Source: Mesorhizobium temperatum (GTDB lineage Bacteria; Pseudomonadota; Alphaproteobacteria; Rhizobiales; Rhizobiaceae). Taken from it: DNA of 64,000 bases. A program made the position numbers and the translations under genes. The notes below the pieces were generated by a model. That model was not told where the DNA came from. It made no database searches and saw nothing but the letters and a program-made list of their open reading frames with translations. Below are positions 56,381-64,000 of the stretch, in pieces. The stretch spans positions 62,001 through 126,000 of the forward strand of contig NZ_NPKJ01000019.1 in the NCBI RefSeq assembly GCF_002284575.1, given 5' to 3'. How positions within the stretch are numbered: the stretch's first letter is position 1; every line of letters begins with the position of its first letter.

Positions 56381-57068
56381 GCGCCATAATCAGGTCGTCG
56401 ATGTCCATTCGCCGGCGGTAGTCCGGATCGACGAAGCGCTCTGTAATCCGCCCATCCGTGCCCACGATGAAAGTCGCCGGGATCGGCAGGAACCAGCTGC
56501 TGTTGCCCTGATAGCTAGGGAGATCATAACCAACTCCCATCAACCGTTCCATTTCAGCCCCGACCCAGATAGCGAGGTTGAGTGAGAGCGCATAGCCATT
56601 GTCCATGTCGGTCAGGAATGGAAACTGGGCACCTACCGTAGCCTTCATCGCCTTCGCAAATTTGCGTCGTTCGGGCATGATCACCGCCACTTGGCCACCC
56701 AGTGCGGCAATCTCCTCCTGGACCTCTACGATCCCGATCGCATTCAAGCGGCAATAAGGGCACCAGTGACCCCGCTGGAAGATTATTACTGCCGGCCCCT
56801 GCTTCAGTAGGTCCGCCAATCCGATCAGTTTGCCGCTGTCGTCAGGCAGGAGGAAGGCTGGCATGAGATCGCCAGGCGCCGGCGCCATCGCCCCTGCCCC
56901 CTGCTCCTGCAAGCGTGACACCAGGCGGTCGACCGCATCGGCAAAATCGCCGTTGAGGCGGCGAACAGCCCTTGCGACCACCTCCAGCCGCTCATTCAAC
57001 GGCGCATCGAGTTCGACGGCAGCCTGCACGGACTGTTCAAGTGTCATTGTCTGGTCGTCGGCGGCCAT
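56364..57068 (-). CDS. Peroxiredoxin-like (AhpC/TSA, redoxin) protein
   Basis: A 234-residue cytosolic protein from ATG 57068 (other in-frame starts at 57113 or 57170). An N-terminal helical part (about 1-65) precedes the thioredoxin fold: LMPAFLLPDDSGKLIGLADL, then IIFQRGHWCPYCRLNAIGIV with a CxxC pair instead of the PxxxTxxC of classical peroxiredoxins, then FIVGTDGRITERFVDPDYR. The CPYC motif suggests a thiol-disulfide oxidoreductase or AhpC-like reductase against peroxides. It is upstream-neighbour to an FAD disulfide-reductase-type gene, a plausible redox partner. Confidence 0.8.
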   Translation of the reverse strand: MAADDQTMTLEQSVQAAVELDAPLNERLEVVARAVRRLNGDFADAVDRLVSRLQEQGAGAMAPAPGDLMPAFLLPDDSGKLIGLADLLKQGPAVIIFQRGHWCPYCRLNAIGIVEVQEEIAALGGQVAVIMPERRKFAKAMKATVGAQFPFLTDMDNGYALSLNLAIWVGAEMERLMGVGYDLPSYQGNSSWFLPIPATFIVGTDGRITERFVDPDYRRRMDIDDLIMALRRAR

Positions 57069-57209
57069 TTCTGCTCTTTCATAGCTTGCATGCAGTTTAT
57101 CATCGAAACCCATCGGCCACGGCCATGCTTTTCTTGCATGGATTCGATGTCCTGTGTGCATCGAGCACAAGCGAGGTTCATATTCTGTTCGCTGCCTCCG
57201 CTCAATTCG

Positions 57210-58556
57210 TTACATCATGTTCCTGATATCCGAGGCGAAAGTAGGGAAGCCGTAGACCATGTCCGATAGCTGCGATGCCGTGATGCCGTGTTTCATGGCA
57301 AGCGCGAAAAGATGGATCAGCTCTTCGCCGGCATGGCCCACCATGTGGGCGCCGACGATCCTGTCCGCGGTCTCCTCGACGATGACCTTCGACCACGCGA
57401 CGGTCTCGGCATAGGTCCTCGCGGATAGCCAGCCCTGCATGTCGTTCACATGGACCCTGACGCCAAGGCCTTGCTCTTTCGCTTTGGCCTCGGTCAGCCC
57501 GACGCTGGCCAGGGCGGGGACCGTGTAGAGACACGCCGGTATCTGGCCATAGTCCGGCCGGTGTCTCGGCCCATCGACGATGTTTCGGCCGACGATGCCG
57601 CCCTCATAGGTCGCTACAGGCGAAAGCTGCGGAGAATTCCACACCGCATCGCCGCAGACGTAGACGTCAGGATTGGAACGCGAGCGCAGATGATCATCGA
57701 TCTCGATGCGGCCTTCGCGATGCGCGATGACGCCGGCGCCAAGATCGAGCCCCTCGACGTTGGCGACACGTCCGGCGCAATTCACAACCCTGTCCGCATC
57801 CACGGCGCACTCGACGCCATCCGCCACAAAGGTGACGCGCAACCGTCCGTCGACCTTGTCGATCCTCTTGACCCAGGCCAGTGTGCGGATACGAATGCCT
57901 ATGCGTTCGCTCGCGCCACGGATCCGGGCAACGGCATCGGCGTCGAAACCTCCGAGCAGATGCGGCAGGGCTTCAAGGATCGTCACGTCGACGCCGGCGC
58001 GCGCGTAAACGTGGCCCAGTTCGAAGGCAATGACGCCGCCGCCGACGAACACCACCGCGCGGGGCAGCATCGGTTCGTTCAGGACATCGTCCGAAATGGT
58101 CAGGTGCTCGGCGCCTGGAATTGACAGTGATCGCGGCTTCGAACCGGTTGCGATGACGATGTTCCTGGCTTCAAGCTCGCGACCGTCGACGCTGATGGCA
58201 TTGCTGCCGATGAACGCGGCCTCGCCGACGATGACATCGACGCCGCGCTCGGCCATCAATCCGGACAGGCGGGAGGGAATGTCCCTGATCATATCCTTTT
58301 CACGGTCGATCAGGGCTCGCCAGTCGAGCCTCGGCGTATCGACCTTGATCCCGTGCCGATCGGCCTGTTCGATCTCATGGAGCGCATGGGCAGCCGCGAC
58401 GAGGACCTTCTTCGGCGTGCAGCCACGATTGGGGCAAGTGCCGCCGAGGTCGCGTGCCTCTATCATGGCCACCGACATCCCGGCAGCGCGCGTGGGCACC
58501 GTCACACCCATCCCGGCATTGCCGCCGCCGAGGATCACCACATCATATTTTTCCAC
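57210..58556 (-). CDS. FAD-dependent disulfide oxidoreductase (glutathione/mercuric reductase superfamily)
   Basis: A 448-residue class I pyridine-nucleotide-disulfide oxidoreductase. The FAD-binding start is VVILGGGNAGMGVTV, followed by the redox-active disulfide GGTCPNRGCTPKKVLVAA, an NAD(P)-binding VFVGGGVIAFELGHVYARAG and the second FAD motif. In the dimerisation domain the usual HP(T/H)xxE active base is replaced: the region reads VGHAGEELIHLFALAMKHG, with no HPT-E. So it lies nearer to the group of glutathione-reductase-like proteins of unknown substrate. It is 19 bases after the NDH-2 gene and probably cotranscribed. Confidence 0.83.
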   Translation of the reverse strand: MEKYDVVILGGGNAGMGVTVPTRAAGMSVAMIEARDLGGTCPNRGCTPKKVLVAAAHALHEIEQADRHGIKVDTPRLDWRALIDREKDMIRDIPSRLSGLMAERGVDVIVGEAAFIGSNAISVDGRELEARNIVIATGSKPRSLSIPGAEHLTISDDVLNEPMLPRAVVFVGGGVIAFELGHVYARAGVDVTILEALPHLLGGFDADAVARIRGASERIGIRIRTLAWVKRIDKVDGRLRVTFVADGVECAVDADRVVNCAGRVANVEGLDLGAGVIAHREGRIEIDDHLRSRSNPDVYVCGDAVWNSPQLSPVATYEGGIVGRNIVDGPRHRPDYGQIPACLYTVPALASVGLTEAKAKEQGLGVRVHVNDMQGWLSARTYAETVAWSKVIVEETADRIVGAHMVGHAGEELIHLFALAMKHGITASQLSDMVYGFPTFASDIRNMM

Positions 58557-58575
58557 CGTCTTGCCCTCCCGGGAT

Positions 58576-59970
58576 TCAATGTAGTTTGACTCGGGGTTTG
58601 GTGCGGTGCGCCAGGATCCCGGCGATCGTGTCCAGCGCGGTCTTCAAGGTCCCGTCCACAGCCTTGCGATGCAGCTTGTAGAGCGAGCGATACATCAGCC
58701 GGGCGAGCATACCTTCAATCTTAAGTCCGCCAATCAGGTTGCCAAACGAGCCGTAGTCGGCAAGCGAAACAAGGGATCCGTAGTCGCGGTAACGGAATGT
58801 CGGTGCGGCCCGTCCCTCGAGACGCGCGGCAATCACCTTGACCAGATGATCAGCCTGCTGATGGGCTGTCTGGGCGCGCGGCGGCAAGGGATTGTCCTCG
58901 CCGGGCAAGACACAGCTCGCGCAGTCGCCAATCGCAAATACGTTTTCGTCGCCCTTGGTTTGCAATGTTTCATCCACGACCAGGCGGTTGATGCGGTCAG
59001 TCTCGAGGCCATCGAGATTATTCAGGAAATCCGGCGCCTTGATCCCAGCGGACCAGACGACGAGCTCGGCCGGCACAAACAGCTTCTCGCCGAGCCTGAC
59101 GCCGTCTTCCGTCACTTCAGTGACCTTGATCCCGCACCGTATCTGGACGCCGAGATGACGAAGCAGGTGCGCCGAGGCAAGCGCCAGGTGCTCAGGCAAG
59201 GCCGGCAGGATGCGCGGCCCCGCCTCGACGATGGTGATGCGGATCAGTCTTTCGAAATCGATGCTGTCGAGGTTGTGCGACGCAATTTCCCGCATCGACT
59301 TGTGCAACTCCGCGGCCAGCTCCACGCCGGTCGCTCCGGCACCGACGACGACGCAATGGAGTTGGCCTGGCGACAGCTGTTCGTATTGCGCATTGGCGCG
59401 CAGACATGCGTCTATCATGCGCTTGTTGAATCGGGCGGCCTGATCGGCCGTGTCGAGCGCGATTGCGTGACGGGCCGCCCCTGGCGTGCCGAAATCGTTG
59501 CTGACGCTGCCGACGGCCAGCACCAGTGTGTCGTAGCCCAGCACACGTGGCGGTATGATCTGCCTGCCATCGTCATCGAAGCTTGGCGCGACAAAGACCT
59601 GACGTCTGGTGCGGTCGGTGCCGACGACCTCGCCGATACGGTATCGATAGTGGTGGCGACTGGCGTGGGCGATGTATTCCACCGCATCGTTGGATGCGCT
59701 CAGTGCGCCTGAGGCGACCTCGTGCAGAAGCGGCTTCCAGACATGGGTGCGATTGCGGTCGACGAGCGTGACGGAAAGCCGCCGCTTGCCGAACTTGCGA
59801 CCGAGGCGGGTTGCCAGTTCGAGTCCGCCCGCACCGCCACCGACGATGACCACGCGATGGAGCGATCTATCCGCATGGGATGGTGTCTCCGGTATCGTGC
59901 GGAACAGCGCGGCGTCGTTGGCGAGCACTGCTTCCGGAACCAGCCGCATCCCCGGAGTGATGATCTGCAT
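58576..59970 (-). CDS. Type II NADH dehydrogenase (NDH-2)-like oxidoreductase
   Basis: A 464-residue flavoprotein from ATG 59970, preceded by AGGGAG; the long frame to 60426 is not coding. The first FAD motif is VVIVGGGAGGLELATRLG, the NADH motif CVVVGAGATGVELAAEL, and the second FAD motif VFAIGDCASC. C-terminal amphipathic and hydrophobic helices (GGLKIEGMLARLMYRSLYKL) allow membrane association. It should oxidise NADH and pass electrons to quinone without pumping protons. It belongs to the minus-strand run 61981-57210 with 3-hydroxybutyrate dehydrogenase, which makes NADH. Confidence 0.87.
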   Translation of the reverse strand: MQIITPGMRLVPEAVLANDAALFRTIPETPSHADRSLHRVVIVGGGAGGLELATRLGRKFGKRRLSVTLVDRNRTHVWKPLLHEVASGALSASNDAVEYIAHASRHHYRYRIGEVVGTDRTRRQVFVAPSFDDDGRQIIPPRVLGYDTLVLAVGSVSNDFGTPGAARHAIALDTADQAARFNKRMIDACLRANAQYEQLSPGQLHCVVVGAGATGVELAAELHKSMREIASHNLDSIDFERLIRITIVEAGPRILPALPEHLALASAHLLRHLGVQIRCGIKVTEVTEDGVRLGEKLFVPAELVVWSAGIKAPDFLNNLDGLETDRINRLVVDETLQTKGDENVFAIGDCASCVLPGEDNPLPPRAQTAHQQADHLVKVIAARLEGRAAPTFRYRDYGSLVSLADYGSFGNLIGGLKIEGMLARLMYRSLYKLHRKAVDGTLKTALDTIAGILAHRTKPRVKLH

Positions 59971-60014
59971 CGATGTTCTCCCTGTCTTTCCTCGGCCTCG
60001 CCGCGCTCGAAAAA

Positions 60015-61172
60015 TCATTCTTGCGATTCGTGGATGACGATGCCTTGCAGCATGTCGACGTCGCATTCCCACGGCTTCTCGGAGAGAACGCGCATTCCAT
60101 GCTCGTGCCCTGCCAGCCAGCGCGTGCGGATGCCTGCCCGGGTGAAGTCGATGTCCTTGGTGTGGTCCTCGCCGTCGAGGCGCGGTGAAAGCAGCCGAAC
60201 CAGGTGCATGACCGAGGGGCAGCCGTAGGACGCGAGTTCCTTGAACATCGGATCCTCGCGCCGCTCCTCGGGGACCAGCTTTCCCATTTCGCGAACGACG
60301 TGCCGAAGACGATGCAGTTGCTCCTGCCGGGCCACGTGGCTCCGGCCTCGGCTGGCGTATTGAAGGTCCTTTTGCCGCCCCATCACCTGCCAGATCGATT
60401 TCGGCTCGGTGGCGCGGGGCTGCCACATGTTGACGGCAAAGATCAGTGCATCGCGCCGCGGCCGGGCATCGAGCACGACTTCAATGGGCGTGTTGGAATA
60501 GATGCCGCCGTCCCAATAGGGCTCGCCGTCGATGCAAACCGCCGGAAACGCCGGGGGCAAGGCGCCCGATGCCATGATGTGCGCTGGCGACAGCGTCATC
60601 TCGCGGCTGTCGAAATATTTGAGTTCGCTGGTGTTGACGTTCACCGCGCCGACCGTCAGCCGCGTGTGGCGCCGATTGAGATAATCGAAGTCGATCAGGT
60701 TGCTCAGAGTCCTTTTGAGCGGATCGGTGGTGTAATAGGATGCATTCTCCACACCAACTTCGCGATTCACCCCGAACATGGCGCTTGGGTTCGGTTCGAA
60801 GAACCCCGGTATGCCGCGCATCACCGTGCCCATGTTGGCAAAGATGTTGCTTGGAACCATCATCCGGAAAAACTCATCGAACGGGCTGCTTCGGCTGACG
60901 CCGTCCCAGAACTCGCGCAGCCTCGGCAGGCGGTCTTGCGGCTCGTTTCCGGCAATCAATGCCGCGTTGATGGCGCCGATCGAGGTGCCGATGACCCAAT
61001 CCGGTTCAATCCCGCCTTCAACGAGCGCCTGATAGACGCCGGCCTGATAGGCTCCGAGCGCACCACCGCCCTGGAGGACCAACACGGTCTGGCGCTGGAT
61101 GGAACCATCGGCCACACGGCCGGCCTCCGGCGCAGGTTCCGACGTCGAAGGATTTTGCGTGAACTTGTTCAT
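60015..61172 (-). CDS. Patatin-like phospholipase/esterase with DUF3734 C-terminus
   Basis: A 385-residue protein from ATG 61172, with GAGGAG upstream. The patatin catalytic dyad is clear: oxyanion loop LQGGGALGAYQAGVYQAL, nucleophile elbow GTSIG (Ser about 65) and Asp in DGGIYSNTP. The C-terminal third matches DUF3734, as in rhizobial patatins placed next to 3-hydroxybutyrate dehydrogenase. Suggested roles are lipid hydrolysis or polyhydroxybutyrate-granule mobilisation (inferred from linkage). It starts 26 bases after the dehydrogenase stop. Confidence 0.87.
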   Translation of the reverse strand: MNKFTQNPSTSEPAPEAGRVADGSIQRQTVLVLQGGGALGAYQAGVYQALVEGGIEPDWVIGTSIGAINAALIAGNEPQDRLPRLREFWDGVSRSSPFDEFFRMMVPSNIFANMGTVMRGIPGFFEPNPSAMFGVNREVGVENASYYTTDPLKRTLSNLIDFDYLNRRHTRLTVGAVNVNTSELKYFDSREMTLSPAHIMASGALPPAFPAVCIDGEPYWDGGIYSNTPIEVVLDARPRRDALIFAVNMWQPRATEPKSIWQVMGRQKDLQYASRGRSHVARQEQLHRLRHVVREMGKLVPEERREDPMFKELASYGCPSVMHLVRLLSPRLDGEDHTKDIDFTRAGIRTRWLAGHEHGMRVLSEKPWECDVDMLQGIVIHESQE

Positions 61173-61198
61173 TGTCTTTTCGCTCCTCGTTGCAGCAT

Positions 61199-61981
61199 TC
61201 AATGGGCGGTCCAGCCGCCCTCGATCGGCATGATCGCACCGGTGATCGAGGCCGCGTCATCCGAAGCCAGGAACAGGCAGAGCGCCGCAACCTGGGAAAC
61301 GGTCACGAACTGCTTGGTCGGCTGGGCCGCCAGAAGCACGTCCTTGATGACCTGCTGCTCGGTGATGCCGCGGGCCTTGGCTGTGTCCGGTATCTGCTTC
61401 TCGACCAGCGGGGTGAGGACGTATCCGGGGCAAACCGCATTGACGGTGATGCCCTGCTCGGCGACTTCCAGCGCGACCGTTTTGGTCAAGCCGGCGACGC
61501 CATGCTTGGCGGCGACATAGGCGGACTTGAATGGCGAGGCGACAAGGGCGTGAGCGGACGCAACGTTGATGATGCGACCCCATTTGCGCTCCTTCATCGC
61601 CTGCAGGGCGCGCCGGATCGTGTAGAACGACGACATCAGATCGATCGCCACGACCGCCTCCCATTTCTCGATCGGAAAGTCGTCGATCGGCGCGACATGC
61701 TGAATGCCGGCATTGTTGACGAGGATGTCGACGGCGCCGAACTCGGCGATTGCCTTGTCCATCATCGCGGTGATCGCGCCGCCCTTGCTCATGTCAGCAT
61801 TGTCGTAGCGAACAGTCACCCTATGGTCGGCAGCAATCCTGGCGCGCAATTTCTCGATCTCTTTGGCATCGCCGAAACCGTTGAGCACAATATTGCAGCC
61901 CTTGGCCGCGAACGCCTCGGCGATGCCTTGGCCGATGCCGCTCGTCGAGCCTGTGATGAGTGCTGTCTTTCCTCTGAGCAT
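61199..61981 (-). CDS. bdhA: D-3-hydroxybutyrate dehydrogenase
   Basis: A 260-residue short-chain dehydrogenase/reductase. The NAD motif is TGSTSGIGQGIAEAF, followed by NNAGIQHVAPI, catalytic Ser in NVASAHALVAS, then Tyr and Lys in SAYVAAKHG, and the substrate-loop string YVLTPLVEKQIPDTAKARGI, which is diagnostic of 3-hydroxybutyrate dehydrogenase. ATG 61981 has AAGGA upstream. The enzyme oxidises D-3-hydroxybutyrate from polyhydroxybutyrate breakdown to acetoacetate. It leads the run with patatin, NDH-2 and FAD oxidoreductase. Confidence 0.88.
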   Translation of the reverse strand: MLRGKTALITGSTSGIGQGIAEAFAAKGCNIVLNGFGDAKEIEKLRARIAADHRVTVRYDNADMSKGGAITAMMDKAIAEFGAVDILVNNAGIQHVAPIDDFPIEKWEAVVAIDLMSSFYTIRRALQAMKERKWGRIINVASAHALVASPFKSAYVAAKHGVAGLTKTVALEVAEQGITVNAVCPGYVLTPLVEKQIPDTAKARGITEQQVIKDVLLAAQPTKQFVTVSQVAALCLFLASDDAASITGAIMPIEGGWTAH

Positions 61982-62163
61982 CGTTGTTTCCTTCGGTTGG
62001 ACTGCGGCCGGAAGTGCCGGCAAACGGCTGCGAGCAACGGGCTTCTGCGCCCCGCTCTGGAGTTCTGGAGCAAGTATGGCGAACCGCTCGAAGCAGCGGA
62101 AATGCCGTTGAGACATGGATTCGATAGCCGACGGTCAGATCATCAGCTCTACGCCGGCGACGC

Positions 62164-62740
62164 TGTCGACCCCATCACCCGGGCGTGGAGCTTCATCTTT
62201 GCGACGCGGATGCCACGAGCTTGCGGCGACGGCTGCTCGAGCGCGATCTCGAGGCCGCCATCTATGCATTGCCGTCGAACGTGCCCGACGAGGAAGTGCA
62301 CTCGTTGCCGCTCGTTCGCGAGCAGATGGTGATGGCCGTCCATCTGACCCATCGGCTCGCCAACCAGCGCTGTGTGCGGGTGAAAGACATGAGCAATGAA
62401 AGCTACATCCACCGCAACAACTGTGAATTCGCCGGTTATGCGGATGCCATTCTTGCCGAGAAGGGCGTGACCGTCAGCCCCGTTTACTGGAGCGATCGTG
62501 ACGATTGGACACTCGCGATGACCACAGCCGGGCTTGGTTTCGGTTTCATGCCAGAGCATACCGAAAAACACCTTGGACTGGTGGCCTTGCCGATCACCGA
62601 GCCGGAATTCTGGCGCGAGGTCGATCTCGTTACGGTGCGCGGCTGCAGGCATTCGCCGGCAGTTGGCGCGCTGGTGCGCGAGGCCACGCAAGAAAGTGGT
62701 TCGGCGAGCGGGCGAAGGCGTTGTCCGCCGCCGAGCAGCC
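62164..62740 (+). pseudogene. Truncated LysR-family regulator (effector domain only)
   Basis: The frame reads HHPGVELHLCDADATSLRRR, then LEAAIYALPSNVPDEEVHSL, SPVYWSDRDDWTLAMTTAGL and GFGFMPEHT, the effector domain of a LysR-type regulator from about residue 110 on. A stop (62125-62127) and unrelated sequence lie upstream, and no helix-turn-helix segment is found in any frame between the bdhA start and here. At the 3' end the frame runs on past the expected stop, while a tail resembling the family ending appears in another frame. It is probably the relic of a divergent bdhA regulator. Confidence 0.7.
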
Positions 62741-62802
62741 TTGTCGCGAGAAGCAACCTGCCTCGCATGCCCGGGCGGCGGCTCTCTGGCACATGTCCAC
62801 CC

Positions 62803-63267
62803 TCACTTCTTTCTGATCGTCGAGGTCACGGACTGAATGACCTCGGTCGCCATCTTGAACTGCGGCGCGCGGTCGGTAATTCCATGCCGCTTGGCGATCC
62901 AGTCGAAATCGCTGTAGGCGGCATAAACTGAACCATCTGCGGCCTGGTAGACCAGCACGCGCACCGGCCAGTCGAGACCGGCTTGTGGATTGGACGTGAT
63001 GAAGGTCGTGCCGAGCGCCGGATTGCCGAACACCACCAGCCGCGACGGCCTGACATCATTGCCGGCATTCTGGCCAAGGCTTGCTTGGTCGATGACGCCA
63101 AAAAGCTTGATGCCCTTCTTGAGGACGTCCTTTTTGATGCGGGCAACTGTCTCCGCGATGGAATAGTCGCTCTTCACCGTGACAACGCCATCCGAAGCGG
63201 CAGCCGGGACGACGATCGCCATCAGCATGGCGGCGCCCGCAATCAAGGTTTTCAGGTAGGTGGTCAT
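62803..63267 (-). CDS. Exported DUF302-domain protein
   Basis: A 154-residue protein from ATG 63267 behind AAAGGAG. A signal peptide (MTTYLKTLIAGAAMLMAIVV, cleavage near PAAAS) precedes a DUF302 domain: VKSDYSIAETVARIKKDVLK, KLFGVIDQASLGQNAG, PSRLVVFGNPALGTTF and LPVRVLVYQ-like strand (here DWPVRVLVYQ). The domain is a small alpha-beta fold that may bind a ligand or metal; its function is not settled. Presumed periplasmic. Neighbours give no clear link. Confidence 0.87.
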   Translation of the reverse strand: MTTYLKTLIAGAAMLMAIVVPAAASDGVVTVKSDYSIAETVARIKKDVLKKGIKLFGVIDQASLGQNAGNDVRPSRLVVFGNPALGTTFITSNPQAGLDWPVRVLVYQAADGSVYAAYSDFDWIAKRHGITDRAPQFKMATEVIQSVTSTIRKK

Positions 63268-63376
63268 GTCAGTCTCCTTTGGTTTGGTGGGTTGCATTGA
63301 TTTTTGCTATTGCGTTGATATCCTTATTCATTCCCGCCAGAGATAAGTCGCCTTGCAGTCGACGAATTCCCGATCG

Positions 63377-64000
63377 TCAGGGGGTCGGCGACTTCAACGA
63401 CCGCGCGACCGCGATCGCGCCGGCGAGGACTGCGGCGAGCACAGCCACGCATGCGGTCCAGCCGATCCGGTCATAGATCTGTCCAATGACGAAGCTGCCG
63501 GCGAGCCCGCCTGCATAGTAGGAAGCAAGGTAGATGCCGCTTGCGGCGGCGCGGTCGCGCGAGGCGGTCCGGCTGACGTGTCCTGTCGCTATTGCCTGCG
63601 CCAGGAAGGTGCCAATGGCGACCAGCGCCATCCCGCCGAGAACGATGGGAAGGCGGCTCGTGAGCAGCAGAAGCAAACCCAGGATCGCCAGCGCAAGCGT
63701 TGCACCGGTTCCGATCCTTGGGCCGAGGCCCGCAGCGACACGCCCGGCGAGCGGCGTGGTCAGCATAGAAGGGAGGAAGACGAAATACACCAGTCCCAGC
63801 GCCATCGGCGACAGCGATAGCGGGGCGGCGACGAGCTGGAAGTTGACATAGGTGAAAGTGCCTATGAAGACGAAGAGGATCAGGAAACCGATCGCGAAAC
63901 AGGCGCGCAGCTCGGCGTTCTTCAGCGGGCTCTTCCAGGCCGCGCGGGCAGGCTCTCCGGTCGCGTCGGCGCGCATCATTGCGGATGTCTTCTGCAGCGT
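63377..64000 (-). CDS. MFS transporter, YnfM/AraJ-like (C-terminal half; continues past the window)
   Basis: The reverse-strand frame is open to the right edge, giving about 208 residues with six predicted membrane segments, the second half of a 12-segment major-facilitator protein. Landmarks are a cytoplasmic linker (WKSPLKNAELRACFAIGFLI) and the intracellular motif PLAGRVAAGLGPRIGTGATL. An ATG pair at 63979/63976 is internal to the usual family sequence, so the true start is outside. Likely a drug/arabinose-type efflux pump of the YnfM subgroup. Confidence 0.78.
   Translation of the reverse strand, partial: TLQKTSAMMRADATGEPARAAWKSPLKNAELRACFAIGFLILFVFIGTFTYVNFQLVAAPLSLSPMALGLVYFVFLPSMLTTPLAGRVAAGLGPRIGTGATLALAILGLLLLLTSRLPIVLGGMALVAIGTFLAQAIATGHVSRTASRDRAAASGIYLASYYAGGLAGSFVIGQIYDRIGWTACVAVLAAVLAGAIAVARSLKSPTP

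Noticed and set aside
1..64000. CRISPR array, prophage or complete insertion sequence
   Set aside because: No regularly spaced direct repeats, transposase, integrase or phage structural gene was found on either strand.

Overview
The window looks like a chromosomal segment of a Rhizobiales alphaproteobacterium, most likely Mesorhizobium or a close Phyllobacteriaceae relative. The grounds are high GC, dense ABC transporter/LysR/GntR catabolic islands, rhizobial intergenic repeats (a RIME-like mosaic at 43587-43760 and a GAGCATCGGA/TCCGATGCTC palindrome at 42632-42679), small DUF3606, DUF1236 and CsbD proteins, and an exact GGAAC-N17-CGTT promoter of the alphaproteobacterial EcfG general stress response. 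The species call is inferred from style, not from a database match.

Layout. 1-4.5 kb: the start of folD, a GumC/Wzz-like chain-length protein and a polysaccharide flippase. 4.5-15.8 kb: a sugar-acid island with a divergent GntR/FCD regulator. One arm carries a carbohydrate ABC transporter, a galactonate-dehydratase-type enzyme and an RraA-fold protein; the other carries three more enolase-superfamily enzymes in a row. 16.0-24.9 kb: an unusual operon encoding both subunits of an ATP-citrate-lyase-like enzyme, a TauABC-type importer and a PrpF/GalD-type isomerase, facing a divergent LysR gene. This is the most novel-looking system here. 25-29.7 kb: a RidA protein and an FMN alpha-hydroxyacid oxidase separated by three spaced palindromes, gene relics, a histidine phosphatase and an inositol-monophosphatase-like enzyme. 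29.7-34.1 kb: an Fbp/Afu-type ABC transporter that may import phosphorylated compounds. 34.3-36.7 kb: a NUDIX protein and an ECF42-type sigma factor with its YciI/DGPF partner.

37.2-42.6 kb: a second surface-polysaccharide cluster (DUF6492 protein, WecG-like transferase, two glycosyltransferases, O-antigen-ligase-type polymerase). 42.7-45.1 kb: proC, a RIME-like repeat and a Rossmann/SAF oxidoreductase. 45.3-47.4 kb: three TadE/TadG-like pseudopilus genes without the rest of a Tad system. 47.7-55.1 kb: small stress-type proteins (BrkB-like, DUF3606, CsbD, DUF1236, Crp/Fnr) mixed with decayed DNA: a second transglutaminase that lost its catalytic cysteine, a tRNA-Pro-like fragment and a 27-base tRNA 3' end. 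This pattern suggests an old integration site. 55.5-64 kb: a LysR regulator, a peroxiredoxin, two FAD oxidoreductases (one an NDH-2), a patatin/3-hydroxybutyrate dehydrogenase pair pointing to polyhydroxybutyrate turnover, a LysR relic, a DUF302 protein and the C-terminal half of an MFS transporter.

No complete tRNA, rRNA, insertion sequence, integrase or CRISPR array was seen. Functions rest on motif recognition from memory; substrates of the transporters and dehydratases are inferred.
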